A stretch of DNA of 64,000 nt, from contig NC_091051.1 in the NCBI RefSeq assembly GCF_963966145.1, positions 8,804,001 to 8,868,000 of the forward strand, written 5' to 3'. Numbering within the stretch: position 1 is the stretch's first letter; each line of letters opens with the position of its first letter. Under the pieces are notes generated by a model that saw nothing but the letters and a program-made list of their open reading frames with translations, made no database searches and had not been told where the DNA came from. This stretch comes from Tenebrio molitor (taxonomy: Eukaryota > Arthropoda > Insecta > Coleoptera > Tenebrionidae). The position numbers were made by a program, and so were the translations under genes. Below are positions 1-12,188 of the stretch, piece after piece.

Positions 1-1594
1 CTCTGACAAATATAAATTTATTTGCTACTCACAGCTCATTATTTGGATCAAATAACATTTATGCTTCAATGACTTTGCGGAAAGATGAAGATGAAGCTTT
101 CACTTTTTACTTTTACTTTTAATTTCTGAATCAAGTAAAAAAACATTTTGGTAATTACTCTTACATATGGATACACCGTAGACGCATCTTTCCTTTTTTA
201 ATTGCAAAATTCCCCAAATCTGCAATTTAAAATAGTTTACAACTTATTCCTATTTAGAAAGTGGAAACAGTTTGGCAACAGTCTGTCTCATATTAAAAAA
301 TCCTTTTAGTTTTGAGAGATTTTATTGACCATTTTATTAAACACATTGTGAACCCATCACTATACTCTATAAGCTATCAAACGCTAATTACAATAAAACC
401 CTAATTTAAACTTTACAACTAGAAAATATTAAGTACTTTAAATCAGGCAATGTGGACGTTAAGTGGAGGAACTTAAACTAAATTAGTGTTCGAAACTGAT
501 CATTTCAGCTTTCAAACGACCACCTTACATTTCACTACGACTAATTAGTCAACTTAAAATTCAAAGAGACGATTAAAACCATATGGATTTTAGCGTTGAA
601 AAGGAATCCCGACAAGGTATATCGAATCTCTCTGATCGTACCCAGATAGTTTGTGCATTCCCAATGAATTTACCACAAGGATTTTCATCTGTTTGCAATT
701 GTGCAGATCTGTTACGTGCCTTTCACCAATGTTTCCTACCCTGCGTATCAACGAAAATTAAAATTATTGTGCCAACGAGAAAGCAAAAAGTAACAAATTT
801 CTTGCAATTGTACCCTTTCGAAATTCCTGGTAATAATAATTGTGAGTGTCGTGACGAAGCACTTGCCTGTATTTCTTAACTTTACGTTTCTTTTAATAAG
901 TTTTCTTTAATGGAATATTGATGATAATGATTTCCTTTACAAAGTTACAAACCCCTTGCAGTAATGGATAATGTACCAGCTGCGACAATCTAGCTCAATA
1001 TTTTTTGTCCTCGTTAGAATTAGAGTTTTCTCGACTAGTTACGACATTTACCTTTTTCTGGTTAAATTAATAATTGATAGCAGTCATGACTGCCGAATTA
1101 TTGATATTCAAAAATAACACCGCTTTTTGTCCGTATTGGAAAATTAAATATTCATTTACAAAAAAATAACTAGTGCGGGGCAACAGAATTTACTTTTTCA
1201 GCAGGTCTTTTCACTCAATTCATTATGAATATCCAAATACCTTTAAAATTCAAGTTTTATTTAAATATGTAACGTATTTAATAAGGAATAAAAGAGAATA
1301 ATAAAAAAAATATGAAACAATAAAAAATAATAACTGTGAGTTTTCCTTTTGAGGTATTACAATTACATCACATTCAAAGTAAAAATGTTCGTTTCTCCGA
1401 TCCATATCTTTTTGTTTTTTAAACTCCAAGAGATCGAATAAAAAAGAGAGCAGAGCAGGATTAGTTTGGCACAAATGAAAATTTCTTTTGGATAAGTCAA
1501 TAAAATTAATGTTACTGTTTTAAACCGACATGAAATTCATAAAATATTCTGTTGGACCTTCGGCTCCAAGAACTGAAGTCATGAGTATTTGAAG
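1..1594. other. Intronic AT-rich sequence, nothing recognised
   Basis: This lies downstream of TMTC exon 4 on the minus strand and should be intron. I looked for the next TMTC exon (CKEQG region) and did not find it. The 98-codon plus-strand frame at 583-879 has no recognisable motif. Confidence 0.5.
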
Positions 1595-1797
1595 TCATCT
1601 GTTCAAGCATGTAATCATCGAAGGAGTAATGTCACCATTTGCGGAGAAGGTAAACATAACAGTCAAAGTAGTCTTAGCTTGTGGACGATCCATTTGGTAA
1701 ATATTTAACACTCCCTTGGAAGCAAATCCCTTTCGCTCAGGGCACAACTGAAAATTTGGCTTATCATGGATTCCACTACAAGTTATGTTCACAGTCG
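1595..1797 (-). pseudogene. Relic of a pogo/Tigger-like DDE transposase
   Basis: The minus-strand frame contains HDKPNFQLCPERKGFASKG, then VLNIYQMDRPQAKTTLTVMF and TFSANGDITPSMI. The order (acidic residue, NFQLCP, KG..N-Y, A...TVMFTFSA-G...P-MI) is the catalytic-core pattern of the pogo-type DDE superfamily seen in many insect genomes. The Asp before KPNF may be the first or second catalytic residue. The piece is about 65 codons, begins at a GTG, lacks flanking domains, and ends in a stop soon after the PSMI motif. It is a dead internal fragment. Terminal repeats were not found. Confidence 0.65.
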
Positions 1798-2442
1798 TGT
1801 TGCTTATTTTTCTTAAGTATTTGGACAGCTTTTGTTTTCCGCTGAAAGTCGTTCAACATTCTTGGAATATGTTCTTTCCATTTCCAAAATTCCATTTTTG
1901 TTGTTCTCAAAAACCCTTTCCTCTTTCTCGTAACTCCTTCTTCCCTTCACATCCACAAAATGAAGCTTTACGTAAAGTGACAAGGAAACTGAACTAATTT
2001 TTGCTGGAAGCTTTGTACTCGTAAAATTTCTTTATGAGTAATTTTTAGAGAACCTACTCAAATTTGAAGCTTTGCTATTTTGTTTGACGGTTTATTCAAA
2101 ACTGACAAATAAAATAATAACTCGACGTGCTTACAACATGCAACAATTAATATTGCAATTTTGTGACGTCCTTTTGGAGTTTCTAATTATTATGAGAGGA
2201 CAAAGGAAAAAGTTGGACAGAACATTTGAGAGAACACAGACATAGTGTGTATTTTCTGAACAAATACCGTTCTCGTATAATATAAAAGTTATATCCAGTA
2301 TCCATCAGGACAAAGCTTTATGATAGGTAATGTTAAACAAAACTTTCCAAGCATCCTTTATGATACGTTCTTTATGAATTATTTCGACTGTAAAACCGGA
2401 CATATCGTCTCCAGCCAGATAGCCCCGTTGTGTAAAAATTAC

Positions 2443-2542
2443 CTGTGTATTTTTTGCTCCTCGACGCTTTGGTGTACAACATGAAAGCAGCCAAAAAGAA
2501 CACCGATGAGAGAGTTTCGGCCCTGCCCACAACTCCTGTCAC
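2443..2542 (-). CDS. Tmtc3: TMTC3-type O-mannosyltransferase, coding exon 4
   Basis: This 100-nt exon lies between the acceptor ATTTTCAG and the donor GTAATT. It encodes 33 codons plus one base, beginning VTGVVGRAETLSSVFFLAAF and ending in KKYT. VTGVVGRAE directly follows HPIHTEA in TMTC3 proteins, so the join to exon 3 is exact. The intron between them is only 300 bp. The rest of the enzyme (membrane segments including the CKEQG region, and the TPR repeats) is not in the window. No following exon could be recognised between 1 and 2442, so the next intron is longer than 2.4 kb. The frame stays open past the donor for about 23 residues, but that extension has no family similarity and is taken as intron. 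Confidence 0.9.
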
Positions 2543-2842
2543 CTGAAAATTCAACCGAATTAATAAGCTACCGATTTGTTTGAATTTCTGAAGCACAACT
2601 TGTACAGCGCCCTTTCGCAATTAGGACCTGACATAAATCCATCAAATTTAATTAAACGGGCTTCCTTTGCGAAAACACCCTTGAAGACAGTAGTTGTATA
2701 ATTTACTTAAGATGAATTCACGAATACGTTTTAGAGTTGGTATTAAATTTTGCGGGCGAGCCTTCGGGTCAGGTGAAATTCGCATGTCGCTACAGGAAAC
2801 TTGATAATATTTAAAAGGAAAACATCAAAACAGACGACTTAC

Positions 2843-2924
2843 CGCTTCCGTATGGATTGGATGTACGGCGAACAACATGGCCGCCACGAAACTTGACAGT
2901 TCCGGTAGGAACATCGAGCACATT
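2843..2924 (-). CDS. Tmtc3: TMTC3-type O-mannosyltransferase, coding exon 3
   Basis: This 82-nt exon lies between the acceptor GTTTTCAG and the donor GTAAGT. Its first base completes the Arg codon begun in exon 2, and 27 codons follow, ending in phase 0. It encodes MCSMFLPELSSFVAAMLFAV and then HPIHTEA. The HPIHTEAV motif is a strong signature of TMTC proteins; by analogy with other GT-C enzymes it lies on the luminal side near the active site. The exon is too short to appear as an ATG-initiated open frame. The assignment rests on the motif, the splice sites and the exact phase match to both neighbours. Confidence 0.92.
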
Positions 2925-5900
2925 CTGAAAACGTACATAGAGTTGTAAGATGTTGCAGTTTCGAGCAAGACGTATCAACTCTTAAATAGCGAGACCTCTA
3001 TTAGAAATTTCTCGGATGGAAATTGACATTTTAGAGAAATACCTACTTTGCCTTTGATACCAGCAGATGATGCAAGGGCACACCTGCAACCCGTGTTAGT
3101 TAAGACGCTTCAATTACACAATCTGTCAGCTTTTGGCGCACAAACAATTTCAAAATTGCGCCGTAAAAGGTTGTGAAGTACACCGAGATAAAATTAATAA
3201 TGCAGTGGATGATTAGACAGGCTGTAACAATGGCGGGGCTTCACAACTTTATTAATTCGTACAAGTTACAAGTAAAAAGCCATTGATAACGATGATATAC
3301 GGCAAAAATAACGAGCACCCTTCAAGCTTTTGTGCCAGGTAATAATAGAAGACCAAATCTCTTTTTCCATACCGTTCCGCTTATCAACTATCATTTCCTT
3401 TCGGAATCAACTCGTGTATCGAGTTCTGTTCCTGAGGAGCCCTCACTCACATTCGTGCCTTCAAAAAGGCGCAACCCATTTTGCCGCAAAATTCAAAAGA
3501 TCAATAAAAACAAAATGATGCAAGCTCTTAGGCGCCGAGTGCGCTCTATCGAAAATTATACATCACGAGCGTTTATTTTCCTACAAATTGCATAATGACT
3601 ACCAGGAAATAGTAATTCACGTTCTTCTAGACGTGCGCCAACACTATTTAATTTATTTAGCATGATGGAATACAAATTAAAATTCAATTTTTCCCTTATT
3701 CAACCGATAAGTAAACAGTGTAAATTGCTATTTACTGCAAATGGTTAATGTCTGGGGCGCAACTTGCTACTAGGAAAAATTTATATTCAATTAAAAAAAC
3801 ACGACAGTTTTGTTATTTCAACGTGTAGGTAAAATGGGACAACATTTTTATCACTTTCTGGAAAAGTATATACAATAATCTGGCTTCAAACTGTTCAGGA
3901 TAAATGTCACGGCACGCAAAAATACAATTTCAGTTCAGTTGTCGAGGTACAAAATAAATACGTGGTAATATTTACAAGCCAAGCGTAAAAAAGTTAATTA
4001 CACTGTAAAATTTCGATCTACTACGGCTAGACGTCGATTAAAACAATATTACCTAATTTAAAATTGCTACTGTACAAGTGTTTCACTTTTTTGGTAGGTG
4101 TGGCCAACAGCCACACATTCTTAATGAGGGAATAATGTTGGCAGGATTAAGGCTCTTTGAGTGAACGTTATAAAACGACACACCCAACAATTTTAAATGA
4201 AAATTTTTAAACAAAACGAACTGGCGTCTTAACTGTGTACTAGTTTTACAAGGTTTATTTTCGCACACTAGTTAATTAGGTAACCCTGCTCGCTGTGTAA
4301 TCTAATATTTTGAGATACATAGTATCTTTGGTAGCTTCCATCCAACTACCCCTATATCACATTTTGTAATGTAACACCACATGCATTCTTATTGTTAAAC
4401 TTCATACATTTCAAAAATATCAATTGTCATTCGTTAATTTGACTAAAATTGTTTTGCCTTTTTAAAGTATAAATTAAATAAATTGCATGTTGACAGCTAA
4501 CCTAAAATTTAGAAACAAAAAAATCTTTTTTTTTCTTTGCAATGTTTTATATTAAAAATAGAATAACTAACGACTCCTATTCTCGAAGCCAATATCTAAG
4601 GTTACCCTTTGCTGAAAACAAACATGTTCACTTATGTCCCAATTAAACATAAACAAATGTCATTCGTGTCAAACGGCGGGAAATTCAAACTTTACACTGT
4701 TCTAAACGGTTTACTTCTTTCAACGCCTACTCAGAGGATTTGATTTGAACGCATGAGTTATGAATTAATAATACGAATTAATCCTCCTTCATAAGAAATT
4801 CAGTTTTAATAAAACTGGAACTAAATACACTACAGCTTCCGTATCTTTAATTAAACTTGACGTATTGCTATCATATGCAAATAAAATTAATAGTTCCGAT
4901 TAGTTCTCTGTAATCCAGGGATCAATATAATTTCTCAACGGTCGGTGCAGTACAAGAGTTAAAAATATGAATAAACCAAAGCGTAGATTCTCCAGGTACT
5001 AACATTAGCATGAACATAACAATCACTAGTTTACGGCATTTACAGGTACAGTTCTGGTATAATAATATGTTGCAATGATTGTTATTACATGTTTGGTATC
5101 AATCAAAAAATACTCATCGATATAAAATACATATTCCTTGTTTATTTAGCTATCAATTACTTATAACAGAATCTTTTTAAATGAAATGTTAACTTGTATC
5201 TAAGCTTAATTATTTTGTGTCTTTTACGCATTTAAATCAATTGTAAACAATTGTTAAGGTAGTATAGGATAAGCCATACAACATACGTGTTTTTAAAGAC
5301 GTAAATAATAGCAGATTATATCATTAAGAGTAGAAGTGAGTTTTTTTGTTGTGCTAAGCCCAGAGATTGAAGTCGAGGTTGGCAACTGGGCGAAGCACAA
5401 AAACACTCTGAATGATACATCCTTACTATTGTATCTTCAAGCGGATGACAAAAAAAAAATCGGACATGAACTCATTTACGTATTTTCTTTTGCTGCAGTT
5501 ACAGTAAAATGACAATTTTCAAACTGACAATTTTAAGGCACCTAGTTCTCTTGTTGCAATATTATTAGTACTTCAAGTCAATAATATTAGTTAAGTCTAC
5601 TAAAGTCTAAAGTTTACTTTTTAACGTTGAACGGCCCTCCTGCACCGGTTAAATATTGGGTAATCATTTCGTTATTTCGTTTTTTTAAATAGGGATTATT
5701 TAATTATTAAATATTTCCTGAAATTATTGATAAATAAATCGTGAGAAATACTTAAAATGGCCTTTCATTTCAACTCTGAAGTGTTTCAAGTCCGGTTACA
5801 AAAAAGCAACTTCACGCATTTCACAAAGGTGGTATTTTCGACCGCCTGAAGATAAATATTTTTATCTGTTTTTATTTTTTAGAGTGAAGAGGCTACGCCT

Positions 5901-6993
5901 GAAATTTATTTAATTCGATATCTGAAACTAAATTGAACAAAAAAAGCCAATCTTTATCAATATCCAAACAATGAACTAGTTGTTGGACTAGTTCCTTCAC
6001 AAAAACACTTCTATTGGTATTTCGAGCTCATGGGATGTTGTGGATAGTCAAACTCTTGAGGGAGCGACCTCACCAGAGAAAACAATTACCAACATTGCCA
6101 TTAAAGCAGAGTACAACGTAAAAGGAACTGAACAACTTCGGTTATTCTCCATTGACGTCACACCCCGACTAAAAGTTTAATGCATAGTCTGAGCATACCT
6201 GTTAGCTTTATTTATCTTGCCTTTAACTGTCATTATGTCAAAATGATTGACGTTATAAGATATTTATTCCGTCCAGAAAGATATTAAGCTATCGATATTA
6301 CAAATGAACTAATTACTATTCCGTGTAGTATCGTGCAACTAAAAATTGAAAGGTAATACAATTAATAATTAAAAGCACGAACCAAAATGTCAGTAAGAGC
6401 GAGTTGTCACTACATTTCCAGTAGTACTTCAGTCTCTAACGTCAAAATAATAATCAATACATGGGAAATCGAACACAGGTGTAATTACAACAGATGTTAA
6501 GAAGTTTCATTTTATTTCTTTAATGCACAGCTGAATAAAACATAGGTGAATGATGTAAAATAAAAATTCTACATGATCGACTCCCCATTGTCGAAGTAAA
6601 TTTAAAGCAGGTTTTTCTTTTAAGGGGTTATAATTTCAATTATGTATATTCTTAGACGGAATTGAAAAGAATCGATTTCACTTAAGTTAATGTGTTTGTA
6701 AAGTCTACCTCTTAACATTCTGACACTTAAATGCAATATTAACGAAACGTAGTTAACAATGTGTATCGAACCGGAGGCAAATTTCTTTTATTAAGAGAAC
6801 GACGAGCTTAATTGTTTGTAAAAGGTCCTGAGACAATAAAGAGATGAAATGTTGTGTAAATTTGGTTTTTCCGTCGATACTGCGTGGAGTGTGGGACAGA
6901 AAAGCACGTTAAAGTTATTTTAACAGCGCTATCGCATGTTAAGGGAAGATTAGCCCAGTTCAAGATGTTGATAATTTGATATTATATACTAAC
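2925..6993 (-). other. 4.1-kb intron 2 of TMTC
   Basis: The intron is bounded by GTTAGT at 6993 and TTTTCAG at 2925. Apart from the dispersed repeat copy at 5310-5965 it shows no protein-coding signal. Short frames around 3330-3595 and 4083-4268 have no family motif. Confidence 0.7.
5310..5965 (+). repeat. Dispersed repeat family A, copy 1
   Basis: The segment shares an ordered series of blocks with 17138-17597. The blocks include GATTATATCATTAAGAGTAG, CCCAGAGATTGAAG, GTCGAGGT-GGCAACTGGG, CTTTTGCTGCAGTTACAGTA and CACCGGTTAAAT, followed by weaker similarity to about 5965. The two copies differ by many substitutions and indels, so insertion is old. No terminal repeats or protein were seen. Type unknown; a non-autonomous transposon is likely. 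Confidence 0.75.
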
Positions 6994-7130
6994 CTGAAGT
7001 ACATGAGGCAGACGACGGAATGTAGCAACATATTCACAAGATGATACCCCATGGGTTCCAGCTGCCAAAGCAAATAATTCCATCGGAAAGTCAAAACACA
7101 CAGGGGTCGGTAGGACTTGTGGCTTTGCTC
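6994..7130 (-). CDS. Tmtc3: TMTC3-type O-mannosyltransferase, coding exon 2
   Basis: This exon encodes 45 codons plus two bases and continues the protein from exon 1. It follows the acceptor TTGTTCCAG and ends before the donor GTTAGT in phase 2. The product begins EQSHKSYRPLCVLTFRWNY, the very conserved block after the NDFWGTP motif in TMTC proteins. A hydrophobic stretch follows, GYHLVNMLLHSVVCLMYF, corresponding to the second membrane segment. The HKSYRPL and YHLVN motifs identify the family; the FRWNYLL form fits TMTC3. The last two bases, AG, combine with the first base of the next exon to give Arg. Confidence 0.93.
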
Positions 7131-8537
7131 CTGGAACAATAAAAACGAATGCATTACCATAAAATTTCTAGGCGAAATGCATCGGAAAAAAGGCAAAACG
7201 AGCAGAGAGAGGGTGTTCGGTAAAATCGCGGTAAATTCACCTTTCATTCATATTTAATGGATAAATGCGCGACGTAAACCGATGAGAGGAACCGTTAATG
7301 GTGAAACTCCTCCCTGTAAAAATGTTGATTTTTAGTTGTGTTTTATGCTGTCGTTCGTGTAATAGAAGATCCATTAGTTATTTTGCGAAACTCGTGATAT
7401 GAATAAGTTAAAAGAGATTCTTTCAACCATTGTCGCCTGTACAGAATATGGAAAATTAATGCTTCTTTTACACTTTGCAACAGTTTGTTTTTCCACAGAC
7501 TCTCGCATACTACCTACATTTTTGGATGCGAGACTACTTCCCGGTTTAAATGCATGTCCGCTTTACTTTGATGTGTAAGTAAAAAGAAGGCCAAATATAG
7601 GGCACCTACATCAAAGTAATTTGAAATGAAAGAAAACGATGTCCTTTTACTTTATGTGGCACAAATAAAAACGAAATTTTACGTATAAAGGAAATTTTTA
7701 TTTCTGTTGCAAAGTTTTATGATAAAGGCCCCGGCCAAAATTTATTTTCGTATTATACAGGGCCATAAGGTAAATTATGCCCGTTAGAACATTTCTATTA
7801 TAAAAACTGTCCAGACATTATTTATTTTAGTATTATTCAACGCAATAAAGCCAGCGCGCGGGGCTCTACAATAAAAAGTCTTGCTCTAATAGTGTTTCGT
7901 AAAAAATGTCTTCACTTCATCCCCACACGCGGACACAATTAAGTCATAATCCTTGTTTTACATCGGAATTGGTCGGGATAGTCTGCGCGTAATCAAGCAG
8001 AAAGTAAGATATGGTCCGGAAAAAAGCTCGTTTAAAATGATCGCTTTCACGGGAAAATGATAAAAGCGTCGTTTCAATATTTAGGAGATTCGCACCGTTC
8101 CCAACATCTATGTATGTCACGTCGGACAAAATTTTCACCGAAATGAGTTACAACGGCATTTAATTTGTTTGCAAAAATAAAAGATGATTATTAGTACGAT
8201 TTTTGCTGTAGGGCACGACGGATCGATATGTTACTTGAGGGTTTAATCAATTTACCCCCACAGTGAAATCCGATGGGTGGATTAATTCAATTAAACGAAC
8301 AAATAATAATTATTAACACTTGACTCGCCCAAACATTTCACATTTTGTCAATTTATTGCACGATTTTTCGCGCTTATGTGTCAATAAAGGAAAATTGGTA
8401 ATGGAGTATTAATTGATCAGTGTGTGCAAAAAATTACAAATGGAAAAAAATTGGACAGAACGTGCTCGATGAAGTGTTTTATACAGATTAATAATAATAA
8501 TTAGCGGATATCTCTCATTCTGAATATCAGATATATA

Positions 8538-9126
8538 CAGGGCTGTTTTCGAAGTTGAGGCGTTCCTTGTAACACGAGGTACTATGCATTATTCTTAAGA
8601 ATTTTAGCCTAAATCTTCTTAGTAAAATGTATGTATTAACGGAGATAATTGATTGTATATTTTTATTGTTTTCTAAATTTTTTAGTCCGGTCCTGTCTAT
8701 TTCTCCGCTGTACTAGATTAATAACTGACGTGGCCCAGGATGGTGTCTTTCTGGAAATCGCTCTGCGTACTCTCTGGACGCTGCAGATGCATTCTGATAA
8801 CGCGATAACATTGCCCATACATTAGCAACATATCTGAGAGCTGATTATTTTCGTAATAATAAAGCCATTCCGACTAATTAGATGACAACTCTGACAGAAT
8901 TTTTGATTAACGTCCATGCTCATTTGATTTTTTTTTTCAATTCTAATTTCTAACAAATCAGCGCAAATTTGAGCAGGACCGGTTTCAAAAATTTCAAAAA
9001 ATTAACTCATTCTATCTTCATTGCCGTTTCATTGTCATTTTCCTAAGGTGATTTTGGCTAAAACTCTTTAAAACAACGCATACTATCGCATGTTAAAAGG
9101 AACTCCTCAACTTCGCAAACACCCTG
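8538..9126. mobile_element. TA-flanked MITE with ~100-bp degenerate terminal inverted repeats
   Basis: The left end starts CAGGGCTGTTTTCGAAGTTG. The right end read on the other strand starts CAGGGTGTTTGCGAAGTTGA. Similarity between the arms continues for about 100 bp, including GTTCCTT, AGTATGCRTTRTT and TTTTAGCC. TA flanks both ends (8536-8537 and 9127-9128), which fits the target duplication of Tc1/mariner-type transposons. The interior has no transposase, so this is a non-autonomous element of about 590 bp. Confidence 0.8.
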
Positions 9127-10257
9127 TAGATTCCCACCTACACAAACAAGTGTTCTTTGGCTAGCCGTGTCTTAATACATTTAATTTATATTTAGAAATT
9201 TTATTAACAATTTTTTTCATGATACATATTTTATTTTACAGAAACAATGACGTTGCAAAAAATTATGTATGCATCTTGTGTATAAAGCACTTTTTTTACA
9301 CGCTACGCTCATGTGTGTAAACTTCCCGTTGTAGAAAATAACGCTGGGTAAATAAAGTTTTTGGCAAACTTTTTTGCAATTCAAGTTTAATCCTCTTTTC
9401 TCCTATTTACCATTCTTATAAAGATTTTTACTTATTCTTATTCAAACGGGCTCTTTAAAAGCATTTTAAAGAAGCTTATAGTGTACGCTGTGTTAAGATA
9501 ACAGTGTTTTGAACTGAAAGAAATTTTTTTACAACATTCTGTGAAAGCATTTTCTGCCCCAAAATGATTCACCACATACTATCTACTTTTTGTGCATCTA
9601 TTACAGGTTTTATGAAACTGTCATTGGCAGTTTTATTAGTTATTATATCATCTTTTTAGAAGATCTGTGTGTCACGTTCAAAAACATGTTACACTCGATC
9701 GATTTACTGTTCCATTTTAGGTGACAGTTTGCAAAAAAATATACTACAATTTAAAGCATAAGCATGTATCTGTAAATTAATCTTGAAATGCATCATAATA
9801 TGTAAACCGTAATACATATTTTCAATAAACCGAAAATGTGGTTAAACATTTTAAATTCATAAAGTCCAATTTAACTTAATAATTTCATCTCGAAACATGA
9901 AAGTCACAAAACAAAACCTTACTATGAATGAAATAGCCGAAAAACACTTTAAATACACAGATCCGCAAAAACGTGTAAGAATACTATGAATGAAAACGCG
10001 GTACTTAATAGCATTTACGATAACAAAACTTTTTGCACCTTTTTTGCGTGGCACTCACTCACTTTTTAATCTTACTTACTCTAAAATCTATTGTGTGTTA
10101 TTTATACACAAACAGTTGGCAAAGTTAAATCATCAGGATCGCCACCAACATCTGATGAAATTGTCGAGGATTTGAGAGAAAGGTAGGAAGAGACCCCACA
10201 AATATCTGTAGCCTATTTATCTCAACGATCTGGTGTACAATCTGTGTTGTGTATGTT

Positions 10258-11296
10258 ATAGTTATTTACGAACCAAGTGCGGGAAGACGATGTTCCCGCA
10301 TGAGCGCATTTTTTAAAGCACGAGCGACGAAGGAGCGAGTGCCTTTAATTGAAGCGCGAATGAACGGAAGATGTCTTCACGCAAGTGGTTCGTACAATAT
10401 TTTTTGTACGAAAATTAAATTAAATTTTTTTGTTTTAATACATTAAACATAAACGAACACAAAACCAAGTAGGCAGTGATCTTTGGTTATTGGAAACAAT
10501 TGCTTCACTTGTTATATCAATTTTTGCAATAATTTGTCAATTTTGTAGGAACAATTTTCAACGATTATAAATCTTTCCGTAATTTTTTAATGGAGGAAAA
10601 CCCAGGGAAGTTGTATTTTATGAACTAAATTTTATTATTATCAAGACAGATTTTTTTTTGAATGCCTCAAAGGGCCAGTGTTTTTTGCAATTTTTACTTC
10701 GAGTCGACCGGGAAGCACTCGTTTCGGAGCGAGCGTTGGATGTTGGAAGCGTTGCTTTCAAGGCTATGAGTACAAAATAGTTATTTACGAACCAAGTGCG
10801 GGAAGACGATATTCCCGCATGAGCGCATTTTTTAAAGCACGAGCGACGAAGGAGCGAGTGCCTTTAATTAAAGCGCGAATGAACGGAAGATGTCTTCACG
10901 CAAGTGGTTCGTACAATATTTTTTGTACGAAAATTAAATTAAATTTTTTTGTTTTAATACATTAAACATAAACGAACATAAAACCAAGTAGGCAGTGATC
11001 TTTAGTTGTTGGAAACAATTGCTTCACTTGATATTTCAATTTTTGCAATAATTTGTGAATTTTGTAGGAACAATTTTCAACGATTATAAATCTTACCGTA
11101 ATTTTTTAATGGAGGAAAACCCAGGGAAGTTGTATTTTATGACCTAAATTTTATTATTATCAAGACAGATTTTTTTTTGAATGCCTCAAAGGACCAGTGT
11201 TTTTTGCAATTTTTACATTCGAGTCGACCGGGAAGCACTCGTTTCGGAGCGAGCGTTGAATGTTGGAAGCGTTGCTTTCAAGGCTATGAGTACAAA
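10258..11296 (+). repeat. 519-bp tandem duplication with internal hairpins
   Basis: Two direct copies (about 10258-10776 and 10777-11296) with a period of 519 bp differ at only about a dozen positions. Each copy starts ATAGTTATTTACGAACCAAG and contains an imperfect inverted repeat of about 30 bp: GAACCAAGTGCGGGAAGAC pairing with GTCTTCACGCAAGTGGTTC some 100 bp later. A smaller palindrome (CGTACAA...TTGTACG) follows. The hairpin part is CpG-rich in an AT-rich setting. Each copy has a short frame containing MSAFFKARATKERVPL; this probably reflects the duplication rather than a gene. The class is unknown: possibly a satellite unit or part of a fold-back or Helitron-type element. Confidence 0.9.
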
Positions 11297-11469
11297 AAAT
11301 AAATTTAAGATTTATGATTTATTTATTTATTTCTCCTGAAAAATCCTGTTATTTATGTTGGAAGAGAAGATGGAGTCGATACCATGTTCGACAGCCCAGT
11401 CTAGGTCGTGTAAATCAGTAGCATAAAACAAGAAATTTGAAAGCAGATAAAAAGGCAGTTTACTCGTAT

Positions 11470-12188
11470 CCCGGGTGTAGAATTGGTTTACGAGACATAG
11501 GATTTTACATGTAAAAATAAAGAGTTTCAATTATTGGCTCACCTAACAATTTTATGGCAAAATTGTTAAAATGAAAGTTAGAGAGAATTAAAATTACTGT
11601 CTAATTTCAATCTTAGTTTTTTTCTAACATCTTCTAGTAGTACTGAAAGAAAGGCAAGAAAAGAGTTAACACAAAAATCCTAAAAAGTACTACTAGGCAT
11701 GAAATTTTATTTCTTTCTTTAGATGGTATTATGGAGGATCTTCTTTAAGAAACCTCCAAGCAACATTTGCTTCAGGTTTCCCAGACTGACCAATTTCAGT
11801 CATAGAAACAATTCGAAGAATTGGAGAGAAGTTTGAACATTTAATGGAAGATACCTTTTCATTCGTCCTGTAGTCCTGTACGAGTTCATTTGAAGGGCAG
11901 ATCAAAAGAAAATTAAATAATAGTGAAACCACCCGACAAATAATTTTAGAAGTCAAATTTCATTGCTAGTACTGCTTTTTAGTATTTTTGTCTTAACGCC
12001 TTTCTTGCTTTTCTTTCAGTACCACAAGATGTTAGAAAAAAACAAAGAGTGGAATTAGACAGTACTTTTAATTCTCTCTAACTTTCATTTTAACCATTTT
12101 GCCATAAAATTATTAGGGGAGCCAATAATTGGATCTCCTTATTTTTACATGTAAAATCCTATGTCTCGTAAACCAATTCTACACCCGG
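11470..12188. mobile_element. Fold-back element with ~235-bp inverted arms
   Basis: The left arm (11470-11708) starting CCCGGGTGTAGAATTGGTTT is the reverse complement, with scattered differences, of the right arm (11955-12188) ending AAACCAATTCTACACCCGG. Shared blocks include ACGAGACATAGGATTTTACA, CTAACTTTCATTTTAA and CTTTCTTGC. The 246-bp spacer has a 75-codon minus-strand frame without known motifs. Target duplications were not identified, so the true ends may lie slightly outside the arms. Confidence 0.8.

Noticed and set aside
2305..2532. 75-codon minus-strand frame overlapping TMTC exon 4
   Set aside because: Different frame from the VTGVVGRAE exon; a shadow.
10678..10965. 95-codon frame in the tandem duplication, with a shorter version at 10249-10446
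   Set aside because: The matching peptide is due to the recent DNA duplication. The codons are those of a hairpin-forming sequence and no family was recognised.
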